From: Ophioderma brevispina
Taxonomy: Eukaryota; Echinodermata; Ophiuroidea; Amphilepidida; Ophiodermatidae
Reading direction: 5' to 3'
DNA: 64,000 nucleotides
Assembly: GCA_023653785.1 (NCBI GenBank)
Contig: JAMKCH010057902.1
Span: 62,001-126,000 of the forward strand
The notes beneath the pieces were generated by a model, which searched no databases, was not told the origin of the DNA, and saw only the letters and a list, made by a program, of their open reading frames with translations. Position numbers and translations under genes: made by a program. Of this stretch, positions 54,953 through 64,000 are shown piece after piece; the first letter of the stretch is position 1, and each line of letters begins with the position of its first letter.

Positions 54953-55399
54953 ACTAAAATTGTTTTGTAAATTTTTAAAAAATGTACAAAAATTGTTTGA
55001 TCATTTTTGTAAAAAAAATACCTTCTGTCCATTTCACAAAATCTACATACCCATGGTTAAATTATTTTTGTAAGTGGAGATGATTTTTGTATATACTTTT
55101 CTTAAAAAAATAATAATTCCTGTTTTAATAATAATATGCACTAATTGGCAGATTTTGTTTAAATATATACAATTCAGTAGAGTTAAAAACCCACACATGA
55201 AAAAAGGGGAAAAGTGAAAAAAGGAGACATGCACTTTTTAAAACCTTGTGAAGATTTAAAGCCAGAAGAGCATTTTTGTTATTTATTTGCATTTTTAGCC
55301 TGAGTGTACACTCTTTATATGAGTACAAATTTGTCCCAATTGATCCATCAGTAGCCAGAGAAATGACACATAGTCAAGAAATCATGCCTAATAAGTGAA
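53512..55399. other. No gene or clear repeat seen
   Basis: AT-rich intronic DNA. A poly(T) run at 54927-54952 may mark a reversed poly(A) tail. Near 54165, cccacaatgcattgta resembles the dispersed ATGCATTGTGGGAA words. Confidence 0.5.
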
Positions 55400-55965
55400 A
55401 ATGTACACATTAGCAGACCAAACCCCTGAACACTGCCATTTGAAACCTCTCCCTGCCATTTCTCATTTGGCAAGTCAAAGCAAACGAGTCGGGAGGGGCA
55501 GGCGAACAAGCGGCCAAGTGATAACTAACAATTCACTCAGTGAATGACAATATTATCAGATTTAACCGATGGCCAAGGGTCCACTACAATATCTTACAAG
55601 GCAGTAATCGTATACGTCCAGCTCCTCTCCACGACGGCGCAAAATCGCTAACTGATGGGGGGAAGGGGAAGGCAAACCGATATCCGGTCACACGCACTCG
55701 CATATTGCCTCCCGGTGTTGATTCTAATCGTCCTCTCATCTGGAGCCTATTCAAAGCTCATATTTCAATATCTGTCATGATAATGCCTCAATTGGCAATG
55801 ATTTTTAATAAATGGCTTATTTTTTTCCTTGAAAATTGCCCATTTAGAGGGACATTTTCCAAATGGCTCAAGATGTACCAATCCATCAGAAACATAACAG
55901 CTAATGGTCATCGGGGATATTTCCATTCATATCAGGTTTTCAAGCGACAATATTTTTTTCCATTT
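55400..55965. promoter_or_regulatory. GC-balanced, repeat-free island (candidate conserved element)
   Basis: The region 55420-55760 stands out for normal GC content and CpGs (acgagtcgggaggggcag, cacgacggcgcaaaatcg). It is followed by homeobox-like words (tttttaataaatggc) and cattcatatcaggttttc. A 142-codon frame spans 55540-55968 (+), but it has no domain and runs into AT-rich sequence, so coding use is doubtful. Enhancer or alternative exon is inference. Confidence 0.35.
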
Positions 55966-56674
55966 TGACTAGACAATCAAAGACCTGTCAGACTTGTGGT
56001 TTGAATAGTTTCTGATCTTGATTCTAACCATTAAATGCAAGTGTCTTATTTCTCTCACACAGTATATTTTCTTTATGGTAACCTAAGCCAAATTCGGAAT
56101 TAGATATGAAATGTTAATAAAATTGACAAATCAAAGCATTCTTCATTAAATTAAACCATAATATGCATAATTTGATATTTCCAAAATTAAATTGATTTAA
56201 AAGTTAGAATGTGTATAGGTAGAGCACCATTCAGATAATAAATTGGCAGTTACATAATCATAGTTTAAAATAAATATATAACTCACTTTACACAATGTCA
56301 TAAAGAACACAAAATGGTTTCTCTTTAAGTCAAAAACCAGTATATATAACCTTTCAGTTAGGTAGTTGTTATATGAACAGTAGCAGATTTAATAAACATT
56401 AACTTTCTATGTTTGTATTTAGTTCACCATACTTAAGTATATTCCCTGATTTTAACCTTGATTATGATTTCTCTACCACCATTGAAATTGTCTGTTTTGT
56501 CTGGAAGAATGAAAAGATGAATGAAAGAAAGAAGTTGCATATGCATATCACATACATTCTTATATAGGAAAACTGTCATGAGACATTCTATAAGTTGGTA
56601 TAGGTGGCCACTCTGGCAGGTGGCCATTGAAAATAGACAGTGACAATAAATGCCTAATCTAAGTCTACAAATTA
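55966..56674. other. No gene or clear repeat seen
   Basis: AT-rich intronic DNA. Confidence 0.5.
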
Positions 56675-56925
56675 TTAAAGGTGCTATGAGAGATTTTGAG
56701 ACACCCAAATATTGTGTCATAATAGTAATTTCATATAGATGAGACACTCAATAGATTTCTTACCTTGTATTTGGCTACAAAAATGTCTTAAAAAGAGAAA
56801 AAAGGTGATTTTGATTTGCTTATATTTCAATGTAAAACATAGGCTTAATTTCGTATTTGCTCCTATACGAAATTAGAAATTTTACAATTTTTGTACCTAG
56901 GAAACATTTCTCGTTGCACCTTTAA
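56675..56925 (+). mobile_element. TTAAAGGTGC MITE (T2/Kolobok-like), complete
   Basis: TTAA (56675-56678) AGGTGCTATGAGAGATTTTG ... AAACATTTCTCGTTGCACCT TTAA (56922-56925). It is 251 bp with the TTAA flanks. It shares its interior with 25478-25719 in reverse. An internal inverse pair, ttcgtatttgctcc / tatacgaaatt, lies near the right end. Confidence 0.9.
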
Positions 56926-57802
56926 AAGACTGTGCATAATGGTTCTTATTTGAATATCATTTGATTAACAGCTAAGGCCTTTGTCATTTCCTACAGATTT
57001 CAATACTGCTAACAATTAAGACCTTTTTTGATTGATTAAAAGAATAAAAAATCAGCTATGGGATGGAATGGTCTCTTGCCATTTGCAATTTTTTCAATTT
57101 TCCCACAATTTTAACATTCTTATTAATTTTCAAATGCAAGAGTGAACAATTAAGACCATTTGTCTTCCTTTTCATGCTCATTTCAAATAAGTGTGAACAA
57201 TGAAGATTCTTTTTGTTCGAAGATTATTAAAAAGAAAAAAAAACAGCCAAGGGAGGGATGAGATGTCAGCTGCCACTTACAGTGAAGTTTTCAGGTTTTA
57301 TTGAGCTGAAAAACACTAAACTCAAGAAGATAATATTGGCAGAAACGGTAGGCAGGTAGGCAGGAGGATGAGGACACAAGAATTGCCCCAGATACGACTC
57401 ACCTAGAGCTAGAGAAAAATACAAACTACCCAAATCTGCTTACCCAAAGAAGCTGCTAAATGTTTTATCCAATTTAAGATGGCAGCTGGGAATAGTGTTT
57501 GACAAACAAGACTACATAAGCTCCATGGGTTGAAATATCTCTGTGATAAGCAAATAATTGCTACTTTGCAAACGGTATTACTATAAGTGATAAGATGTAA
57601 TCATCGACAGGGAAAGAAAGATAAATGGGGTAATGAAGACTAGCCCAACCGGTGTGCTCTCTTGAGCCTGGTGAGCAGTACGTACTTGTTGAACTCCAAA
57701 TGTGTCCAGTTGTTAGTTTTAATAAGGACATAATTGCACATTTGTAGATAAAATGAACTGAAATGTAGACATAATGGTTTCTTTCTGTACATTTATGTTA
57801 TA
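56926..57802. other. No gene or clear repeat seen
   Basis: Intronic DNA; ggtaggcaggtaggcagg microsatellite at about 57347-57364. Confidence 0.5.
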
Positions 57803-58728
57803 TTGAAGCAATAAAGCAGATGTTTTGAAGCAGTGCCCCCAATTTCCAAAATTTTTATCTGACTATTACACATTTACATACATATACATACATACAAATC
57901 TGTGTTGATAATTTGATAGTAAACTATACCTGTGAATAGTAAAGCTCAAAATTGTTGTATTACTTTCAGTAAGTGGAACACATAATTATACAAATCAAAT
58001 CAATGGTATCAATATATTATACAGTAATCATCACCAGTATTATTACAAAGGATATCATTCCATTTTACATCCAAGTTTTTTAGAAGCTAATCGGGGAAAA
58101 CGTTATTTTCACCTGATGGGTTTATTGCATTAATATTGGACAGCAAATTGACATTTTTTACACAATTATGTAGAATTTGAATCGGGAATCCTTGATTCTA
58201 ATTACCAGCCGGCACTTATCGGCAATCTGATTTTGGTGATCTGCTGAGCAGTAAATGCCCAGCCAGTACTCATTGGCATTCAGGTTCCCCCCTCCTTTGT
58301 TCTTTTGTTGTTTTCATTTTTGAGTGATGCCAGTTATGGCAGTTCTAATCCCTGATTAGAATTGGGATTTTCTGATTCAAATTCTACACCTGCAGAAGCT
58401 GTCAATCCCTGCTATATAATATTTGTGTATATAATAAATCCATCTGATGAAAATGACCTTAAAATTACCATGTGTGACCCAATGAAACAGTGATTGTTAA
58501 GCATGCGAAACATCCGGACACAATTCATATGAACAAAAAAGACAAAATTTGCAGATGTTTCCGGCGGACATTAAATTAGAATCGGTAATCCCCGATTTGA
58601 GACAAATGCATAATTTTAAGCTTTGCCATTCACAGGTATGGTTTACCAACACAATTACCAATTGCAAACACAATTGTGCAAAAAAATTTAGGATGCTTCA
58701 TCAAAAACATTAAATATTATTGCTTTGA
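57803..58728. mobile_element. Long TTAAAGC-family element, TTAA mutated
   Basis: The left end (ttgaagcaataaagcagatg, gcagtgcccccaatttcc, ctatacctgtgaatagtaaa) and the right end (tttgccattcacaggtatgg, accaattgcaaacacaattg, tattattgctttga) are inverse and match the 28690-29233 family. Both TTAA flanks read TTGA/TCAA-like here. The interior has its own inverted pair: tagaatttgaatcgggaatc (58170) with gattcaaattctac (58374-58394). Confidence 0.75.
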
Positions 58729-59676
58729 GTTTTTTTAAAAGAGTAATGTGGACTAATCACTAAATCAATGTTTTTGAGAGAGTGTACAGTGTGATTCCAA
58801 TGAGTATGGCAGTACTTGCACAAATGTGAAAAAGTTTTATTTGTTGTTTTCCTTTCTATATATGCATAGACCTTGAAAGCCAAAATAGCAATGTATCAGC
58901 TATTATCTCAATGATCTTCAATTCCCATAGGTGTTATGATCACATTCATTTGTGGGACTGGTCCTACGTGCTATGTAACAACATTTTCCGAGATGAGCCC
59001 ATTTTCCGCCATTTTGTACATGAGCATACAAACTGAGCATGCTTGAGAAAAAGTTCAAAATTGATATACGGTTCTAAAAAAAATTAAAATGTGAGCAATG
59101 AAGGTAGCCATTAGGAGCATAATTTGGATGGTGTTGTTAAGGGAAAAAAGTAGGCATGCATGAAATTGATGAAGAAAATTGTTGGCCCATTAAATGCTTA
59201 GTTCTTAAGACATTGATGTTTAAAGAACTTGATGAAAGATAAATGCTTTTAGAACGCAAATAGACTATTATAACATGATACCAGTTCTAAAATTAACCAT
59301 CTTTCCATTTTAGAAAGTTTTATTTTTGTAATCCACTTGCTGTGTGTTTTAACTGCTTTTTTATTATAAAAGCTATTCTCATCAAAGAAACTGAACAATG
59401 ACATCTTTATCAGTGAACTCGCATTCACATTCTAGATATAAATGCAGATAAATGGTGTAACAATTTTTGGACAATGTTTTTACTGAAAGTGACAAAACAG
59501 AATTTCTTGGGAACAGTTTGTAGGGATTCCAAGGGCAAAGTTAAAAAAGGGACCCAAAACCATAGCCCAAAACTGCAGGATAATCAAGTTCAATTGTGCC
59601 CTTCTTCTCCCTCCTTTATCCTTGACCTATTAAGTTCACCAACCTTGACCCTGAGACCTGTACTGATTGCATTAGC
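58729..59676. other. No gene or clear repeat seen
   Basis: Unique AT-rich DNA. ttttccgccattttgtac near 59003 is a YY1-like word without supporting context. Confidence 0.5.
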
Positions 59677-59892
59677 CCGGCCCGTAGCCAGAATTTATGC
59701 GGGGGGTGCGGATTTGCCAGAAGCGGACCTTTTGCGTACCAAAAAAAATTTTTCGGCTCGCTGCGCTTAGCGGTTTCCCCAAAATTTTCACGTCTATCCA
59801 CATTCTGAATGCCAAAGTGGACCTTCAACATAATAAAGCGGACCTTGTCATTTTTGGGGGGTGCATCGCACCCCACCTGGCATACGGCCCCT
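59677..59892 (+). mobile_element. hAT-type MITE, GGCCCGTAGCCAG family, 8-bp TSD
   Basis: ccGGCCCGTAGCCAG at the left is inverse to CTGGCATACGGCCCCT at the right. GCATTAGC (59669-59676) and GCATTCGC (59893-59900) flank it, an 8-bp duplication with one change; the second copy (60664) still reads GCATTAGC. The interior has cggctcgctgcgcttagcgg and ggggggtgcatcgcacccc. Non-coding. Confidence 0.88.
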
Positions 59893-60602
59893 GCATTCGC
59901 CCAAATTCCAGTTTGGCCGGTTCCATGCTTCCCACTGTTTCTTTTTATGAACTGCAGGTGAATGCTAGGTTTTTTGCTGAGATTTTTTAACATTGCTTGC
60001 AAAGTGAGAAGAGAGCAATAGCCCCTGTAACAACACATGCTTGCTTATTCCAATTGTTATATTTTGCCAGAAAGTTTGCAATTTGCTTTACTTTTATGCA
60101 GGGGTGTAGATTTGCCAAAGTGGTTAATTTTTTCACCTTATTTTTCAAGATGGTGCATTTTATTTCAATAAAAACATGTGAAAGACATGTAGCTGGGTGT
60201 TTCCGAGATACATTTTCAAGTATTCATACCCAAAAAGTAGGGATTCTGAAACTATAGCCCCGTTGTTATCGTCCCCTGACTTTAGCAATGGAAGACGTTG
60301 TAATTGAGCAAATGTCCCTCCCCATCCCATTGTACATTGTCCATCTGGATAAAGTGCTGCCTGGAGGTCATGCAATTTTGCTGTTTATGAAGCTGTAGAA
60401 AGTCTAGTCATCACTGAATAGTCTCAACCTTAATCCTATATCATAGCACTTGAAGCCACATCACTAATCCTTCATGGTATTAACAAAAAATACCAACAAA
60501 ACAGCAAACAAACAAGTACAACATCAATGTCACCATGCTGTCATCAACCTGCACCTTTTCCTGAATATCACTCAGCAAAGAGCAAGGATAACTGATTTAC
60601 AC
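59851..60602 (+). repeat. Tandem segmental duplication, copy 1
   Basis: From tttttggggg inside the hAT MITE to gatttacac at 60602, this 752-bp segment is repeated at 60623-61358 with few differences. It ends in a 20-base A run (60603-60622) that forms the junction with copy 2. Open frames in it (for example 59616-60038 minus) have no domain. Confidence 0.95.
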
Positions 60603-60622
60603 AAAAAAAAAAAAAAAAAAAA

Positions 60623-61358
60623 TTTTTGGGGGGGTGCGTCGCACCCCCCCTGGCTACGGCCCTGCATTAGCCACAAATTCCAGTTTGGCCGGTTCCATGC
60701 TTCCCACTTTTCTTTTTATCAACTGCAGATGAATGCTAGGTTTTTTGCTGAGATTTTTTTTGAGCAGGGAGCAAGGAGCCCCTGTAACAACACATGCCTG
60801 CTTATTCCAATTGTTATATTTTGCCAGAAAGTTTGCAATTTGCTTTACTTTTATGCAGGGTGTAAATTTGCCAAAGTGGTTCATTTTTTCCACCTTATTT
60901 TTCAAGATGGTGCATTTTATTTCAATAAAAACATGTGAAAGGCATGTAGCTGGGTGCTTCCAAGATACATGTCAAGTATTCATACCCAAAAAGTAGGGAT
61001 TCTGAAACTTTCGCCCTGTTGTTATCATCCCCTGGCTTTAGCAATGGAAGATGTTGTAATTGAGCAAATGTCCCTCCCCATCCCATTGTACATTGTCCAT
61101 CTGGATAAAGTGCTGCCTGGAGGTCATGCAATTTTGCTGTTTATGAAGCTGTAGAAAGTCTAGTCATCACTGAATAGTCTCAACCTTAATCCTATATCAT
61201 AGCACTTGAAGCCACATCACTAATCCTTCATGGTATTAACAAAAAATACCAACAAAACAGCAAACAAACAAGTACAACATCAATGTCACCATGCTGTCAT
61301 CAACCTGCACCTTTTCCTGAATATCACTCAGCAAAGAGCAAGGATAACTGATTTACAC
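60623..61358 (+). repeat. Tandem segmental duplication, copy 2
   Basis: Starts atttttgggggggtgcgtcg within the right end of the hAT MITE (only the right end is present here) and continues ctggctacggccctgcatta, collinear with copy 1. After gatttacac it continues into unique cataggtaagag without an A run, so this side holds the original right flank. Confidence 0.95.
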
Positions 61359-62159
61359 CATAGGTAAGAGATTGCAACACTATACATCATTACATCTGGA
61401 ATCTGTGTCATTGGCAAAAAGCATGATGTCATTTCGACCCAATTCCTCTGAACCTAATATGAGTGATTACTATGCAATACTAGAAACCTTGTCTATATAT
61501 ATGTCTCTTGCCTTTTCTTTCCCAAGTTCAATGTGAAAAGCCCTTGGTTTTTCCTCCTCTATATCTTTTTCAACATTTCATTATAATGTCCCATGGGTCT
61601 AGATTTCCTGTAAATTTAAAAGGTTCCTGATGCAACTTGCAGTAGAACTGTACAGAAAAAAAGAAAGTCTCTTTTTCAGTGCTTAGCTGAATCAAAATGT
61701 TGCAAGTCAAACTAATCATGATTGGTTGACTGACAAGAAATGACTAGAGACCAGTCGTAACTTGAATGTGTTTACTTATTGAGTGTGGTGTGGGGTGTTG
61801 TAGGGGGGATTTACCCCTCCTTAGTTTGTCTAATTTTAGTTGGGCACAAAAAAGTAAGCTAACTAGGCTAAGAAGTGGCATAATGAGTCTCTCTTCTCTG
61901 CTTTCCACCACCATATTTCAAACCTAACCATCCGTCGACCAAGCTTATTGACAGTTGGTGTCACAGGATAAGAAATCTTTTTATTCCCTCCTTTCACTCC
62001 CACTTCAGAGAGGGTGTTTTGAATCCATCCCACAATGCATCAGATTTGGGAAATTCACCTCAATAAGGTCATGTGATGCCACAAAAATCATTCTTAACAC
62101 ATAACAAGACCGAGAATGTCTCGGAAGCTGCGAATGAACCAATAGCACGTGAGGTTGTG
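61359..62159. other. No gene; holds a dispersed CCCACAATGCA repeat
   Basis: atcccacaatgcatcagatt...tggg with aataaggtcatgtga (about 62025-62080) recurs at about 31510-31570. Otherwise AT-rich unique DNA. Confidence 0.5.
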
Positions 62160-62285
62160 GGAGTTCAAAATTAATATTGGTCGACCAAAATGGGGCACAT
62201 TTTCGGGCAGATTTTGCTCATAAAACATCCTAGCAAACATCATTTAGCCCTAAGATTAATAGGGTAAATGATTAAAATCCCTTTT
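62160..62285 (+). mobile_element. TTAA MITE, ATGGCCCGAT family, fragment
   Basis: ttcaaaattaatattggtcg, accaaaatggggcacatttt, ttgctcataaaacatcc and catttagccctaagatt match the middle of 50642-51002. Neither terminus remains. It provides a second uninserted version of the 26.66-kb hAT target. Confidence 0.82.
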
Positions 62286-62567
62286 GTAACAAATTATCTA
62301 CAATACCCCGAAAATTGTACACAAGGAAAGATGAACATCACAAGCAATAAGCTGTATCTCCTTTGGTATCAAAAGTTAGAATCGAATTCCTCTGATATTT
62401 TTTATTACCGTAACACGTCCCGAAGGACTATCATCCTGGATACCGGGAACCGCACACCTGACAATACATTATCAGGCATCATGCAACTAAGTTTACTTCA
62501 GCATTGGCATCTGTATTCTTATACTCTTTTAAACCATAAGCAAACACCGACATCTCTTTTGTACATT

Positions 62568-62591
62568 TTAGTCCTTTTAAAAAGGACTATT
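62568..62591. repeat. 19-bp palindrome AGTCCTTTTAAAAAGGACT
   Basis: AGTCCTTTT and AAAAGGACT are exact inverses round one A. It contains a TTAA-like TTTAA; it could be two TTAAAGG ends left side by side. Function unknown. Confidence 0.6.
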
Positions 62592-62713
62592 TTGATTAAT
62601 TATCATTATTTCTGGCCTCAACCAGACCATATTTGAAGCAGCCGGTTTCAAGAACTTTGGCCGCACGAATGGCTCATCTGTCCCTACTGCAAAAAACCCA
62701 CGACTGGCAGGCG

Positions 62714-62960
62714 CAGGGGCGGCGCCAGGGTAAATCATAGAGGGGTCGAAACATCATGGGGGGGGCGAACAGTACAAAATGAACTAATTTGGTTGAAAAC
62801 CGCCTAATTTTTGTGCAAAACCCTCCTCCCCCCCTGTTTTTTCCTAAATTTTGTTCAAATCTCGGGGGGGGGGGGGGCACCGACTCTCTGGGGTATGGAA
62901 AAACGGGGGTCTCTTGGGTTTCAATTAGGGGGGGGACCATTCCGACATCTAAATTTACAC
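62714..62960 (+). mobile_element. Probable hAT MITE, CAGGGGCGGCGCCAG family, right end unclear
   Basis: CAGGGGCGGCGCCAGGG at 62714 is a hAT-like left end, followed by G- and C-runs (62757-62766, 62863-62877, 62929-62936). The inverse right terminus is not recognised, so the end coordinate is approximate. Confidence 0.5.
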
Positions 62961-64000
62961 TGACAGGCTTTGTCGTCCATATTTTTTAGCCAACAATTTT
63001 GCTGCGATTTCGGTTTCATGACTACCATTCTTTCTTAAGAGAGTATGATGTGTCATAAAAAAAGCAGAGTCACTCCCAGTCCTCCTCCCCATGAAAGAGT
63101 ACACAGTCAATTTGTTTCAAACCCCAATAAAGACACTTTTCTTCTCTTTCCTATTTCTTCATAGTTCACTTTTTCCTGTGTGTCGGGTGTTTTTCTTATT
63201 CGTTAATTATTAACATACATACATTATATATGATTAGGGGCTCATTTTTACATTGCACTTTAAATATAATAGCCAATTTTTTTTAATTAGGAATAAAAAC
63301 GACCTAAACTAATAATTTAAAAGTAAGTTTTTTTTATTCAATAGAGTTCAGTTTCTATTTTGTAAACGCTTATCTTCTCTTAACATAATATTAAAAGATG
63401 TTTTTTTTACATTTTCAATTGCAAATGAACTATTAGTGGCCAAAAAAAATTCAAACACTAAAAATCTAATCAAAATATCAGTCTTTTTATTAATAGCGTT
63501 CAGTTTCTATTTCGTAATCGTTTAGTTCTCCTATTTTGAAAAAAGGAAAACAATGAAAGAATTCTATAACAACGGAAGTTGGTGCACGTGAGTTTGCCCC
63601 TTACTATACTCTTCAAGGACGATGAAAAAGAAGTGAAACTGTAAACAAATGCTCTTTCAGTTCAAAAATTTTAACGCAGGGTGTGACTTAGTAAAAATTA
63701 AGAGCGCAAAAACAAAAACATGGTAATAAAGACTAGGCATTAGTTGCAACTTAAAAAGTAGTTGTCCCCCTATCTGTGCCCTTCTTGGTCTCTCATCAAG
63801 AACTGACGGGCCCAACGTTACTTAACTAAGGAATTATGACAATGATCGGCAGGCACGATATGAGGGACTTAACATTTTCGACCGTTAAAAACTAATACTG
63901 AATATGGTACGGAGATGTTTGTGTTTGTAAAAAAAAAAAAAAGATACAAACGAATTGTAATATTTCATTAAGAAACTGCTCATACAAGTAATATTCATTA
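62961..64000. other. AT-rich end of window with one direct repeat
   Basis: ttcaatagagttcagtttct...attttgtaaacgctta (about 63336-63372) recurs as ttaatagcgttcagtttcta...tttcgtaatcgtt (about 63489-63522), roughly 150 bp apart. No gene is seen to the end of the window. Confidence 0.5.

Larger units (their letters stand above)
6619..64000 (+). other. Presumed long first intron (partial; acceptor not in window)
   Basis: From the GTAAGT donor at 6619 to the end of the window I find no zinc-finger codons (C-x2-C...H-x3-H), no other conserved coding block and no second credible host exon. First introns of tens of kb are usual in MSRRKQ-class genes. The extent is inference; a small internal exon could have been missed. 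Confidence 0.45.

Noticed and set aside
59003..59020. ttttccgccattttgtac as a promoter
   Set aside because: A lone YY1-like word with no CpG enrichment and no following exon.
59616..60938. Open frames of 97-154 codons across the duplicated region as genes
   Set aside because: They run through a hAT MITE, an A run and G-tracts, and both copies give different reading-frame outcomes; no domain is seen.

Overview
The window is AT-rich, intron-dominated animal DNA. No prokaryotic operons, ribosome binding sites or long intact ORFs are present. The repeat content (L2/CR1-type LINEs with (TTA)n tails, TTAAAGG-ended MITEs, hAT MITEs with CAGGG ends, GGTCAAAGGTCA minisatellites) is what I would expect of a marine deuterostome invertebrate such as an echinoderm or hemichordate. 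That placement is inference; the sequence alone does not settle the species.

Gene content: I can support one host gene exon. A short first coding exon (6567-6618, + strand) starts with the SNAG-like NuRD-recruiting motif MSRRKQ and ends at a GTAAGT donor. It lies at the 3' edge of a GC/CpG-richer stretch (about 5860-6800) that looks like a TATA-less promoter and 5'UTR. The peptide MSRRKQDRPQQLKRTIA most resembles the N-terminus of FOG/ZFPM zinc-finger cofactors, with SALL, BCL11 and ZNF423/521 as alternatives. I found no second exon, so the remaining 57 kb is best read as a very long first intron. Several repeat-free, information-rich islands in it (21.2, 30.6, 37.8, 48.95-49.6 and 55.4-55.97 kb) could be regulatory elements.

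Layout: 0-0.6 kb, foldback repeat. 1.2-4.5 kb, diverged satellite interrupted by a dead L2/CR1 LINE on the minus strand. 4.5-4.8 kb, A-rich. 5.2-6.8 kb, promoter and exon 1. 6.8-12.8 kb, mostly unique intron. 12.8-64 kb, intron packed with TE remnants: about a dozen TTAA-flanked MITEs (T2/Kolobok-like), at least seven hAT-type MITEs, several with 8-bp target duplications, foldbacks, tRNA-like SINEs, three LINE fragments, Helentron-like elements at 39.0-39.7 and 41.3-42.06 kb, and a tandem duplication of about 740 bp at 59.85-61.36 kb.

Most striking: (1) the MSRRKQ exon; (2) a 753-bp Helentron-like element whose 153-bp minisatellite carries eight perfect AGGTCAAAGGTCA (DR1 nuclear-receptor) sites; (3) three hAT MITEs nested inside other repeats, each with an unoccupied copy of the target elsewhere in the same window.
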